NCBI GenBank assembly: GCA_046331425.1
Contig: JAXLQU010000002.1
Coordinates: forward strand, 1-64,000
DNA: 64,000 nt
From: JANNUT01 sp046331425
GTDB lineage: Bacteria > Acidobacteriota > Polarisedimenticolia > J045
Reading direction: 5' to 3'
The notes beneath the pieces are model-generated. The model did not search any database and was not told the origin of the DNA. It saw nothing but the letters and a program-made list of their open reading frames with translations. Both the position numbers and the translations under genes were made by a program. Below, piece after piece: positions 35,894-44,183 of this stretch (the first letter of the stretch is position 1; every line of letters starts with the position of its first letter).

Positions 35894-38356
35894 ATCTCCG
35901 CGTTCGAAAGAACGCGGCCCCATTGAAGCCCCGTCCACATTCGCGTTGGATAAAGTCTGTGGCGCGGATCTCCGCGTTCGAAAGAACGCGGCCCCATTGA
36001 AGCTAGGTACAGGTGGTAGTCGTCAGGCACGTTCCAGAATCTCCGCGTTCGAAAGAACGCGGCCCCATGAAGCAAGGCAAACTCGCTGCCGAACGCAACC
36101 TCGAGGATCATCTCCGCGTTCGAAAGAACGCGGCCCCATTGAAGCGAGTCCTTCTGCGAGAAGCGTGGTGGAGCCCCAACCGGATCTCCGCGTTCGAAAG
36201 AACGCGGCCCATGAAGCGCCGCGACCCCCCACAGCGCTATGCCAGTTATGCCAACATCTCCGCGTTCGAAAGAACGCGGCCCCATTGAAGCGTCGGCTCC
36301 GGGCTGGACGCTGTGCGGAGCAACGGCAGATCTCCGCGTTCGAAGAGAACGCGGCCCCATTGAAGCACGTCGGAGAGGTCGGCAAAGACTCGACGGTGGT
36401 GTATCTCCGCGTTCGAAAGAACGCGGCCCCATTGAAGCGTCTTTCCGCTGGTCGCTGGCTTTCGTCGGCGTCTGGATCTCCGCGTTCGAAAGAACGCGGC
36501 CCCATTGAAGCCCTTCTTCCTTGGCGTCGTGGAGCGTCTCGGCGTCGATCTCCGCGTTCGAAAGAACGCGGCCCCATTGGCTTGATGAAGTTATACTCGC
36601 CCGTGGGATCTACCATGATCTCCGCGTTCGAAAGAACGCGGCCCCATTGAAGCGCATCACCGGACCACGTTGGCAGCGGCAGCTGATCTCCGCGTTCGAA
36701 AGAACGCGGCCCCATTGAAGCTGCAAGGGAGCAGCTCTCACTTGAGTTCAGATGAGTATCTCCGCGTTCGAAAGAACGCGTACTAGCCGACCGGAATGCC
36801 GGCTATGCAGTGAGTTCTTTCCGATCTCCGCGTTCGAAAGAACGCGGCCCCATTGAAGCCGGCCAGAACTCGACATCGGCGCCGCGCTCGACGCCGATCT
36901 CCGCGTTCGAAAGAACGCGGCCCCATTGAAGCGGCCCTGCGCCCGGTGAACGCCTGCCAACGGCGGACCATCTCCGCGTTCGAAAGAACGCGCGCCCCAT
37001 GCTACTCTTCCTTCGACTCAATCTTCCGCGCCTGACTCGATCTCCGCGTTCGAAAGAACGCGGCCCCATTGAAGCCCGCGATTGGAATGTCCGCTGCGGT
37101 TGGTTCGGCCGATCTCCGCGTTCGAAAGAACGCGGCCCCATTGAAGCGACCGAGAGTTACGCGGTTTTGCGTCGCGGCGCGGTGATCTCCGCGTTCGAAA
37201 GAACGCGGCCCCATTGAAGCTCCTTGTGACGCTCGAGCGCGACGTCGGTCTCGCTATCTCCGCGTTCGAAAGAACGCGGCCCCATTGAAGCTCGCAGGCC
37301 GCCGCCGCCGCAGTCGGACCGGGGACATCTCCGCGTTCGAAAGAACGCGGCCCCATTGAAGCGCGTTGCCGCCGTAGAGCAGGTTGGTGACACCGAGATC
37401 TCCGCGTTCGAAAGAACGCGGCGGCTCGGAGTCGAGTGATCCACGTACGGATCTCGCTGAACATCTCCGCGTTCGAAAGAACGCGGCCCCATTGAAGCCC
37501 TCCGACGCGGACACCACGAGTCACCGGCGCACCCATCTCCGCGTTCGAAAGAACGCGGCCCCATGAAGCGGACGGTCCCTTCCGAGCAGCAGAAGTGCTC
37601 AGCGACATCTCCGCGTTCGAAAGAACGCGGCCCCATTGAAGCGTCCGGACCATCGATCGTCCGATGGTCGCTCGCGCGATCTCCGCGTTCGAAAGAACGC
37701 GGCCCCATTGAAGCTGCAACAGGCCAGCGCTCGACGACAAGCCATCGCCAGATCTCCGCGTTCGAAGAACGCGGCCCCATTGAAGCCGGTACTCGGCGGT
37801 GCTGCATACGTCACGGACAGTATCTCCGCGTTCGAAAGAACGCGGCCCCATTGAAGCGCCGCTCACCTGGGAGTGCCCATCGATCACTTCTTCAGATCTC
37901 CGCGTTCGAAAGAACGCGGCCCCATTGAAGCGTATCGGTACAGGATCACCTCACGATGGAGCGGCGACATCTCCGCGTTCGAAAGAACGCGGCCCCATTG
38001 AAGCACTGTGCTCCACGCCATCGGATCACCTCACGCCGAGATCTCCGCGTTCGAAAGAACGCGGCCCCATTGAAGCTTCCGTTCTCGTCATGGATAATCC
38101 TTTGTAACCGTCGATCTCCGCGTTCGAAAGAACGCGGCCCCATTGAAGCCCGCTGATTGCGCGCGCGCTGATACGCCTGCGCGTGTATCTCCGCGTTCGA
38201 AAGAACGCGGCCCCATTGAAGCACCGCTCCGCCGCCGCGGGATGCAGTGCCGTTCCCGGTATCTCCGCGTTCGAAAGAACGCGGCCCCATTGAAGCGCGC
38301 TCTAGATCGTCCATGACCAGAGCGTAGTCCTCATCTCCGCGTTCGAAAGAACGCGG
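35894..38356 (+). CRISPR. Type I-G CRISPR array, 35 repeats / 34 spacers
   Basis: 36-base repeats starting ATCTCCGCG, with an 8-bp perfect stem (CCGCGTTC / GAACGCGG) capped by a GAAA tetraloop, and ending CCCCATTGAAGC. Spacers are mostly 35-38 bases and unit spacing 72-74. I located repeat starts from 35894 to 38333. The last (38333-38356) is cut after 24 bases, marking the distal end. Interior variants: repeats at 36039 and 37535 lack a T; 36184 lacks C and T; 36330 has an extra base and 37752 one fewer; 36548, 36758, 36970 and 37398 have lost or altered 3' halves. Transcription is expected from the cas2 side. Cas6 (in Csb2) should cut below the stem to leave an ATTGAAGC 5' tag (inferred from other I-G systems). 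Confidence 0.97.
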
Positions 38357-38565
38357 GTGCCGTCTCTTCCTTGCCATCAGTTCCTCCCTCAGGGGAGGGA
38401 CTCTTCACGATTAGAGTGTCAACTCAAACAAGGGGGACGGGGTACCACAGGCCATACAGGCTCTGCTGCAATCATCACTTCCAAGCTCAATCGCAAGCAC
38501 CAAGACGAACCGACCTGACCCGGAGCCGTAGCCAAAACGAGAAGACCGTCGCTTCGCTCCGACAG
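38357..38565. other. Post-array non-coding region
   Basis: Between the truncated final repeat and the putative operator. CTCCCTCAGGGGAGGGA near 38384-38401 can form a short hairpin (CTCCC/GGGAG) that may end the pre-crRNA transcript. No gene seen. Confidence 0.45.
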
Positions 38566-38619
38566 GTGATCACGATCAAACGGGAGCAGTGATCACGATG
38601 ACCGGAATCGCCATCGTGA
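38566..38619 (+). promoter_or_regulatory. Operator-like repeats upstream of the HTH/cas3 operon
   Basis: Two direct copies of GTGATCACGAT (38566-38576 and 38589-38599), 23 bases apart (about two helical turns), each containing the palindrome GTGATCAC. The second overlaps an 8-bp inverted repeat, TCACGATG (38593-38600) and CATCGTGA (38612-38619). The block ends six bases before the ATG of the excisionase-like ORF. It looks like a binding site for a dimeric regulator, possibly that ORF's product. Confidence 0.55.
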
Positions 38620-38625
38620 GTTAGA

Positions 38626-38820
38626 ATGCCTGCGGAAATCCTGACCATCGAGGAGGTCGCCACGTTACTTAGACCCGCAGCGAAGTCCATCGATGCCTTT
38701 GTCCAGGCCGGCAAGGTTGCGGCGTTCAAGCTGTGGGGGCACTAGCGCATCAGACGCACCGAACTTGATCGGTGGGTAGACGCGCAGCCGCGCGATAGGG
38801 GGGGTGGTCGTGGCGAGTAA
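38626..38820 (+). pseudogene. Excisionase-family (HTH_17/MerR-like) DNA-binding protein with internal TAG
   Basis: 64 codons reading MPAEILTIEEVATLLRPAAK ... FVQAGKVAAFKLWGH, stop, RIRRTELDRWVDAQ. This matches the small Xis-like helix-turn-helix family end to end (LTxxEVAxLL ... KVxAFKxGxxWRxxRxELDxW). The in-frame TAG at codon 40 stands exactly where Trp (TGG) is usual, so one G-to-A change separates this from an intact gene. The downstream frame remains open and conserved to the TAA at 38818, inside the start of cas3. It may be a recent pseudogene, a base-call error, or amber readthrough. Confidence 0.7.
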
Positions 38821-41800
38821 GAAGGCGCCAGCTTCTGTCTCGGATGCGGGTGACCCGCAGGCGGTGGACTGGCTCCGGGGTGCGCTCGGACTCAATGCAA
38901 CGCAAGCGCCGTTTCCATGGCAGGTCGAGCTGCTTCGACGTTTTCTCCAAGACGAAGCTGTTTCTTCTATCGACATCCCTACGGGCCTCGGAAAGACGGC
39001 CGTCATGGCCGTGTGGCTCGTCGCGCGAACACTCGGAGCAGCGCTGCCGCGACGCCTCGTCTACGTCGTCGATCGTCGGGCAGTTGTCGATCAAGCGACC
39101 GAAGTCGCCGAAGCACTCAGCGCCTGGGTGGCGAAAGAGCCCCGTGTCGCAGACGCCCTGGGTCTTGACGATCGCCCTCTGCCCATCTCGACGCTGCGTG
39201 GCCAACATGTCGACAACCGCGCATGGCTTGAGGACCCATCGTCGCCCGCGATCATCGTCGGCACCGTCGACATGGTGGGCTCTCGGCTTCTCTTCTCGGG
39301 CTACGGCGTCTCCCCGAAGATGCGTCCCTACCATGCAGGGCTCCTCGGCGCGGACGCGCTCGTCGTTCTCGACGAGGCCCACTTGGTCCCTGCGTTCGAA
39401 GATCTCCTTCGACAGATCGAGCGTGGAACCGACACGTTCGGGCCGAAGGAACTCTCCCTTCGCGCGCTGATCCCGCCGTTCAGACTACTTCCGCTCTCGG
39501 CCACAGGACGCCAGACCGACGCTACGACGCTGACTCTCTCCGACGACGATCGAAGAGACGAGATCGTCAAGCAGCGTCTGACCGCGAAGAAGAAGCTGAG
39601 CACCGTAGATATCACCAACGCCGCGGAAGCCACCGCCACCCCGGCTGACGTCAAGAATGCTGACGATGCAGACGAGGCGACCAGGAGGAACGAGGGCCAC
39701 AAGCTTGCCGGTGTTATCGCTAGGCAGGCATGGGAGTTGACGAAGCAAGGCTCGGCACGGGTGCGTTGCCTCGTGTTCTGTAACGCGCGCAAGGACGCAA
39801 CCGTTGTCGCTGCCGAACTACGCAACCTGGCGAAGTCGGCCACCGGGCTCGAGCCCACCATCGAGCTCTTCGTCGGCGGACGCCGCGTGAAAGAGCGCAC
39901 CCAAGCGCGCGATGCTCTCGCCCGACTCGGCTTCCTCGCGGGCAAAGCGGTGAACTTGGAGCGCTCGGCCTTTCTGATCGCAACGTCGGCCGGAGAGGTC
40001 GGAGTGGACCTCGACGCAGACCACATGGTCTGTGACCTCGTCGCGTGGGAGCGCATGGTCCAGCGCCTCGGCCGGGTGAACCGGCGAGGTGATGGAGATG
40101 CGAATGTCATCGTCGTGGTGGACAGCGAGCCCGCGCCCTCTGACACCACGACGAAGGCCCTCGAGAAGAGGGAGGTTTCCAACGACGCGAAGGGACAACT
40201 CGATGAGTTGACGAAGGAGCTTAACGCACTCCAGGATGCGAAAGCCTCCGTTCCGAAAGGCCAGAAGAAATCTGCCGACGCCAAAGCTGCCGAGGAGAAG
40301 CGCAGGCAAGCCGAGAAGGACCTGAAGAAGTCGATTTCCGCGTGTCAGAAGCGCATCAATGCTTTCAAGGACGCGGATGCGAAGGTCGTGGCGCGCCATG
40401 AGGCCGCGGCTGCGCAACATCACGCCCTTCGCGCGTTGCTCACGGCGGTCGGAGAGAAGGGTAGCCTGAGCCCTGACGCCCTACTTACGCTGCGTGACCG
40501 CCTAGACCTCGCCGATGCACTGCGCGCCGCAACGACGGTCGAGCCGCTTCGGCCCGAGCTGACGCGCCCGCTGGTCGAGGCGTGGTCGATGACTTCGCTT
40601 GACGAGCACCCGGGACGGCCTGCGGTCGATCCGTGGTTGCGCGGCTTTCGTCCGAACGATCTGCCACAGACCACGGTTGTCTGGCGACGACATCTGCCCG
40701 TGCGGGCTGACGGCTCCTTCGACGTGAAGGCGGCAAAGCAATTCTTCGAGGCTGCACCTCCTCATACGAGCGAGCAACTCGAGACTGAGACGCACCTCGT
40801 GCTCGAGTGGCTCATCAAACGCGCAGCGGCCACTAGCAAGGCCCCGGGCGATGTGGTGTTGCAGGGTGCGCAGAGGGTCGTCGCGATCGCCCTCGGAGGG
40901 CGCGGCGAGCCGAAAGGGTGGCGCACCCTCAGCGAGATCACCTTCGCGAAGAGCCAAGGCAAAAACGAGAACAATGAGGCTAAGAAGGCTCGCGAGCAAC
41001 GCGTGAAGGAACTCGAAAAGCTCTTGGTCGGAGCGACGCTAATCATCGACGCGCGCCTTGGAGGACTCACTGACGGCCTCCTGAGCGAACAGACCGACAC
41101 GACCGCGGAAGCCTCGGACGATGGCTCGTCGATGTGGCTCGGTCGCCCTGACGTTGCGGGTGTGCCCGTGACGGGGTTCCGCATCCGTGTATTGGGTGCT
41201 AACGAAGAGGACCAGTCAGCGTGGCGAACGACGCCAGGAACCGGATGGGGACGACGCCATTTGTTTGTTACGAACGTAGCGGACGGTGAGCCATCTGCGG
41301 CGCTAGTGATCGAGGGGTGGTCGGGCGACGCCGCGACGGAAGATGAGCGCGCTGAAGCAAACCGTCCACAGCAACTCAATGAGCACCAGAGCTGGGCTGA
41401 AGGCTGCGCGAGGCAGATAGCCCAGCGTCTTGGCATCGAGAAGGATCCTTGCGCGGATCTCATCGCTTTCGCAGCTCGTCATCATGACGAAGGAAAGCGC
41501 GCCGCGTGGTGGCAGCGTGCGTTCAAGGCCCCCATCGATGGTCGCCCTTACGCGAAGACGAAGGGGCCGATCGACTTCGACCTCCTCGACGGCTATCGAC
41601 ACGAGTTGGGCTCGCTGCCGTACGTGGAGGCCCACGACGACTTCAAGGCGCTCGGCGCGGACGACCAAGATTTCGTTCTCCATCTCGTAGCGGCGCATCA
41701 TGGTTTCGCCAGACCCATGATCGGCACGAGCGGCTGCGACGATGCGCCACCGTCGATTGTCGAGGAGCGTGCGCGGGCGGTCGCGCTTCGATTCGCGAGG

Positions 41801-41920
41801 CTCTCGAGGCGATGGGGGCCGTGGGGGCTCGCATGGTGGGAGGCGCTGCTCCGCGCGGCAGACCAGACCGCGTCGCGCCGCAACCAGCGGACAGCGACAG
41901 CGCGGAAGGATCTGCCGTGA
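38804..41920 (+). CDS. cas3: Cas3 helicase-nuclease, type I-G (helicase then C-terminal HD)
   Basis: 1,038 residues from a GTG at 38804 (or 38810), behind a G-rich ribosome site. Superfamily-2 helicase first: Walker A DIPTGLGKTAVMA, DEAH box VVLDEAHLVPAFED, motif III LPLSATGR, and motif VI AWERMVQRLGRVNRRGDGD. A charged coiled-coil-like insert lies near residues 440-530. The HD nuclease follows near residue 880-990 (FAARHHDEGKRAAWWQ ... LVAAHHGFARP). Helicase-before-HD order is characteristic of the GSU0051-type Cas3 of I-G systems. It is recruited by the R-loop-bound Cascade to unwind and degrade target DNA. It overlaps the interrupted HTH gene upstream and the next subunit by one base (TGATG). 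Confidence 0.95.
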   Translation: MVVASKKAPASVSDAGDPQAVDWLRGALGLNATQAPFPWQVELLRRFLQDEAVSSIDIPTGLGKTAVMAVWLVARTLGAALPRRLVYVVDRRAVVDQATEVAEALSAWVAKEPRVADALGLDDRPLPISTLRGQHVDNRAWLEDPSSPAIIVGTVDMVGSRLLFSGYGVSPKMRPYHAGLLGADALVVLDEAHLVPAFEDLLRQIERGTDTFGPKELSLRALIPPFRLLPLSATGRQTDATTLTLSDDDRRDEIVKQRLTAKKKLSTVDITNAAEATATPADVKNADDADEATRRNEGHKLAGVIARQAWELTKQGSARVRCLVFCNARKDATVVAAELRNLAKSATGLEPTIELFVGGRRVKERTQARDALARLGFLAGKAVNLERSAFLIATSAGEVGVDLDADHMVCDLVAWERMVQRLGRVNRRGDGDANVIVVVDSEPAPSDTTTKALEKREVSNDAKGQLDELTKELNALQDAKASVPKGQKKSADAKAAEEKRRQAEKDLKKSISACQKRINAFKDADAKVVARHEAAAAQHHALRALLTAVGEKGSLSPDALLTLRDRLDLADALRAATTVEPLRPELTRPLVEAWSMTSLDEHPGRPAVDPWLRGFRPNDLPQTTVVWRRHLPVRADGSFDVKAAKQFFEAAPPHTSEQLETETHLVLEWLIKRAAATSKAPGDVVLQGAQRVVAIALGGRGEPKGWRTLSEITFAKSQGKNENNEAKKAREQRVKELEKLLVGATLIIDARLGGLTDGLLSEQTDTTAEASDDGSSMWLGRPDVAGVPVTGFRIRVLGANEEDQSAWRTTPGTGWGRRHLFVTNVADGEPSAALVIEGWSGDAATEDERAEANRPQQLNEHQSWAEGCARQIAQRLGIEKDPCADLIAFAARHHDEGKRAAWWQRAFKAPIDGRPYAKTKGPIDFDLLDGYRHELGSLPYVEAHDDFKALGADDQDFVLHLVAAHHGFARPMIGTSGCDDAPPSIVEERARAVALRFARLSRRWGPWGLAWWEALLRAADQTASRRNQRTATARKDLP

Positions 41921-42894
41921 TGACACATACGACTGCATCCATCCCCGTCGACCTCAAGAGCCCGGGTCAGGTGCTCGCCTGCGTGGGCTTCATCGAGGCG
42001 GCAGAAGTACTGCTGGGCGGGGTCGAGGCGCATTTTGATTGGAGCGACGCGCAAGCGAAGTTCGTGCTTCGCGCTGACGGTAACGAAAACCCGTTCGAGG
42101 TCGTCCTTGAGTTCTTGTCGAAGGCGAAGATCAGCGAACTGACGCCCGTTGGCTACGTCGAGGGTGGTGCAGCCGACGGTGACGACAGTGAAGAGGAAGA
42201 CGCCACGCCCAGCGAACCTGAAGACGGTGATGAGTCCGACGACGACCCGGGCGAGGTGCTAGGGCGCGTCACGACCCCAGCATTTCCTTTGGGCGAAGGC
42301 GACCGGAATGCACTTCCCGTCCAGCTCGTGCACGAAGGACGTTGCCTCACCGTCAGTCATTGGGCCGACGGCTCGTCGCGGGACGACTTCAAGCTTTACT
42401 CGGGCAACCGCTCGGCCAATCGCATCGCTACGCAGATGCTCCAAGGTGTGCGTGCGAAGCTCAAGAAGAACCAGTCGAGCGGTGACCTCAAAAATCGAGG
42501 GTTGCAGCAGCTTTGGCGGGAGAACCGAGCGGCGCTCCTGAAGGCACCGTTCGACTTGGTCACGCCGATGGGCGGTAGCTTCAACTTCGATCCACGCGGC
42601 GCCTGGACCGCGATCGACGCGGGCTACTCACCAAACACGCAGAAAGACGGCATCGCGGCCTCGCCGGTTGTCGAGATCCTGGCAGCGATCGGGCTCGAAC
42701 ACGCGCGCCCTGACCAATACGAGACTCGCGAGGTTCGTTACGCAGTCTGGGGACAGCCGTTGCCGCCAATGCTCGCGCGCGCTGCGCTTGCAGGCGCCGG
42801 TGTGAAGCTGTCGGTGCGCCGGTTCCAGTTCGAGCTCGATCTCTCCGGCAAGAACAAAGTCACGACGTTCGCACAAGAGGAGACCCAACCATGA
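41920..42894 (+). CDS. Type I-G effector subunit, GSU0052/Csb3-like (Cas8 position)
   Basis: 324 residues, MTHTTASIPVDLKSPGQVLA at the start. It has an acidic, low-complexity linker at ~85-107 (DDSEEEDATPSEPEDGDESD) and a conserved-looking C-terminal part (PFDLVTPMGGSFNFDPRGAW ... VEILAAIGLEHARP). In I-G loci the gene between cas3 and cas7 encodes the variable subunit, either a long Csx17/Cas8 protein or a shorter one; this is the shorter type. I assign it by position and size, not by a motif. It is probably involved in PAM recognition or Cascade assembly. TGATG coupling to cas3 and ATGA overlap with cas7. Confidence 0.7.
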   Translation: MTHTTASIPVDLKSPGQVLACVGFIEAAEVLLGGVEAHFDWSDAQAKFVLRADGNENPFEVVLEFLSKAKISELTPVGYVEGGAADGDDSEEEDATPSEPEDGDESDDDPGEVLGRVTTPAFPLGEGDRNALPVQLVHEGRCLTVSHWADGSSRDDFKLYSGNRSANRIATQMLQGVRAKLKKNQSSGDLKNRGLQQLWRENRAALLKAPFDLVTPMGGSFNFDPRGAWTAIDAGYSPNTQKDGIAASPVVEILAAIGLEHARPDQYETREVRYAVWGQPLPPMLARAALAGAGVKLSVRRFQFELDLSGKNKVTTFAQEETQP

Positions 42895-44183
42895 CATCGA
42901 AGGCCGCAGAAACCACCACTCCGTCGTTGAGCGAGGAGACCACCAAGCTCTTCGATTCTTGGCTCGCCAGCGAGGGGCCAGTTGCTCTCCGTCTGCGCCA
43001 GAAGCTCCGCCCCGTCGAGGCTGATGAGAGCGGTCGCGGCGTCATCTTCCCGCCGACCTATGCCGACATCGGCTACAACATCGATACGCTCGCGGACGGA
43101 ACGCGCGTCGCGACGATCGACACGGTCGGCTCGCAGGCTAACCGTCTGGAGCCGATCTTCAAGAAGGCAGGTGAGGGGCAGCCCGAGAATCCGCTTGCGA
43201 GCCTCGTTCCGCAGATCGAGATCGTCTTGCACAAGGCCGGTGGCAAGAAGGGAAAGAAGAAGGAGACCGACGCGGCGGGCGAGGCCGACGCAACTGAGCA
43301 CGTCGAGAAGCGTTCGCTCCTCGACCTCGCGCACCGCAGTGCGGACGCCGTCGTGCTCGCGAGCCCGACGCTTGCGCCTGAGATCGCCAAGGCATTCGAG
43401 GCACTGCGCAGCAAGGGGAACGCGGCTCCGCTCGCAGCCATCGCGCCGACCTCGCTGGTCTTTGGTGTGTGGGATTCGCGTGGCGGTACCGGCGAGAAAC
43501 GACCTCGCTTGGTTCGCTCGATCATCCGCGCCTGGGACGTCGAGGTCCTTCACAGCGCCGCACAGTTCAACTCGGTGTGGAAGGCCCTGAGTGAGGAGCA
43601 GCAGAAGGAGCTCGCTGACGAGGAGAAGAAGAAGGGGAAGCTGGAGCTGTCGGCGGTCGGCCTGAAGGACGCTCCATCCACCTTTCGAAAGACCGACAAG
43701 ATCCCGCAGTTCGTCGCGGGGGCCCCGAACCCAGAAGCGCGCGTACTCGGTGGTGTCCTCGCGAAGGGGGCCATCGAACGCGACGTCACGATCAACCTCG
43801 TCGCGCTCCGTGGCATCCGTGGCAAGGACGCCGCCGAGACGACCGAGGTTCAGAAGTACCTATTGGGTCTCGCCCTTCTAGCGGCCACGGTCGACCTTGA
43901 GTTGTTCCTCCGCGAGGGATGCCTGCTCCGTTACGCGGACCAGGCGGACAAGTGGACGGCGGTACCACGCCGCGGTGAGCCTGGCGACGCAGACCAGGTG
44001 ACGCTCCCAAAGGATCTCGTCGCCTATGCGACGGCGGCAGCCGCACCGTTCAAGGCGAAGTGGCCTGATGGGCTGAAGAAGGACGGCGCCCCCGTCCTCG
44101 AGCATGAGTTCGACATAAAGAAGGCAAAGGAGCTGCTCGCGAAGAAGAAGGACGACGAGACACCGGCGACCCCCCCGGCATGA
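42891..44183 (+). CDS. csb1: Cas7 backbone subunit (Csb1, GSU0053 family)
   Basis: 430 residues, RAMP-type protein forming the crRNA-binding filament of the I-G Cascade. Family signatures: ATIDTVGSQANRLEPIF, LLDLAHRSADAVVLASP and SLVFGVWDSRGGTGEKRPRL. Two Lys/Glu-rich insertions are seen (GGKKGKKKETDAAGEAD; DEEKKKGKLEL). The ATG overlaps the previous stop by four bases, and its stop overlaps csb2 the same way. Assignment is strong on sequence and order. Confidence 0.93.
   Translation: MTSKAAETTTPSLSEETTKLFDSWLASEGPVALRLRQKLRPVEADESGRGVIFPPTYADIGYNIDTLADGTRVATIDTVGSQANRLEPIFKKAGEGQPENPLASLVPQIEIVLHKAGGKKGKKKETDAAGEADATEHVEKRSLLDLAHRSADAVVLASPTLAPEIAKAFEALRSKGNAAPLAAIAPTSLVFGVWDSRGGTGEKRPRLVRSIIRAWDVEVLHSAAQFNSVWKALSEEQQKELADEEKKKGKLELSAVGLKDAPSTFRKTDKIPQFVAGAPNPEARVLGGVLAKGAIERDVTINLVALRGIRGKDAAETTEVQKYLLGLALLAATVDLELFLREGCLLRYADQADKWTAVPRRGEPGDADQVTLPKDLVAYATAAAAPFKAKWPDGLKKDGAPVLEHEFDIKKAKELLAKKKDDETPATPPA

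Noticed and set aside
35776..38377. Multiple overlapping open frames on both strands rich in MGPRSFERGD, FNGAAFFRTRR and similar repeats
   Set aside because: These are translations of the CRISPR repeat in different frames; spacer length keeps frames open by chance.
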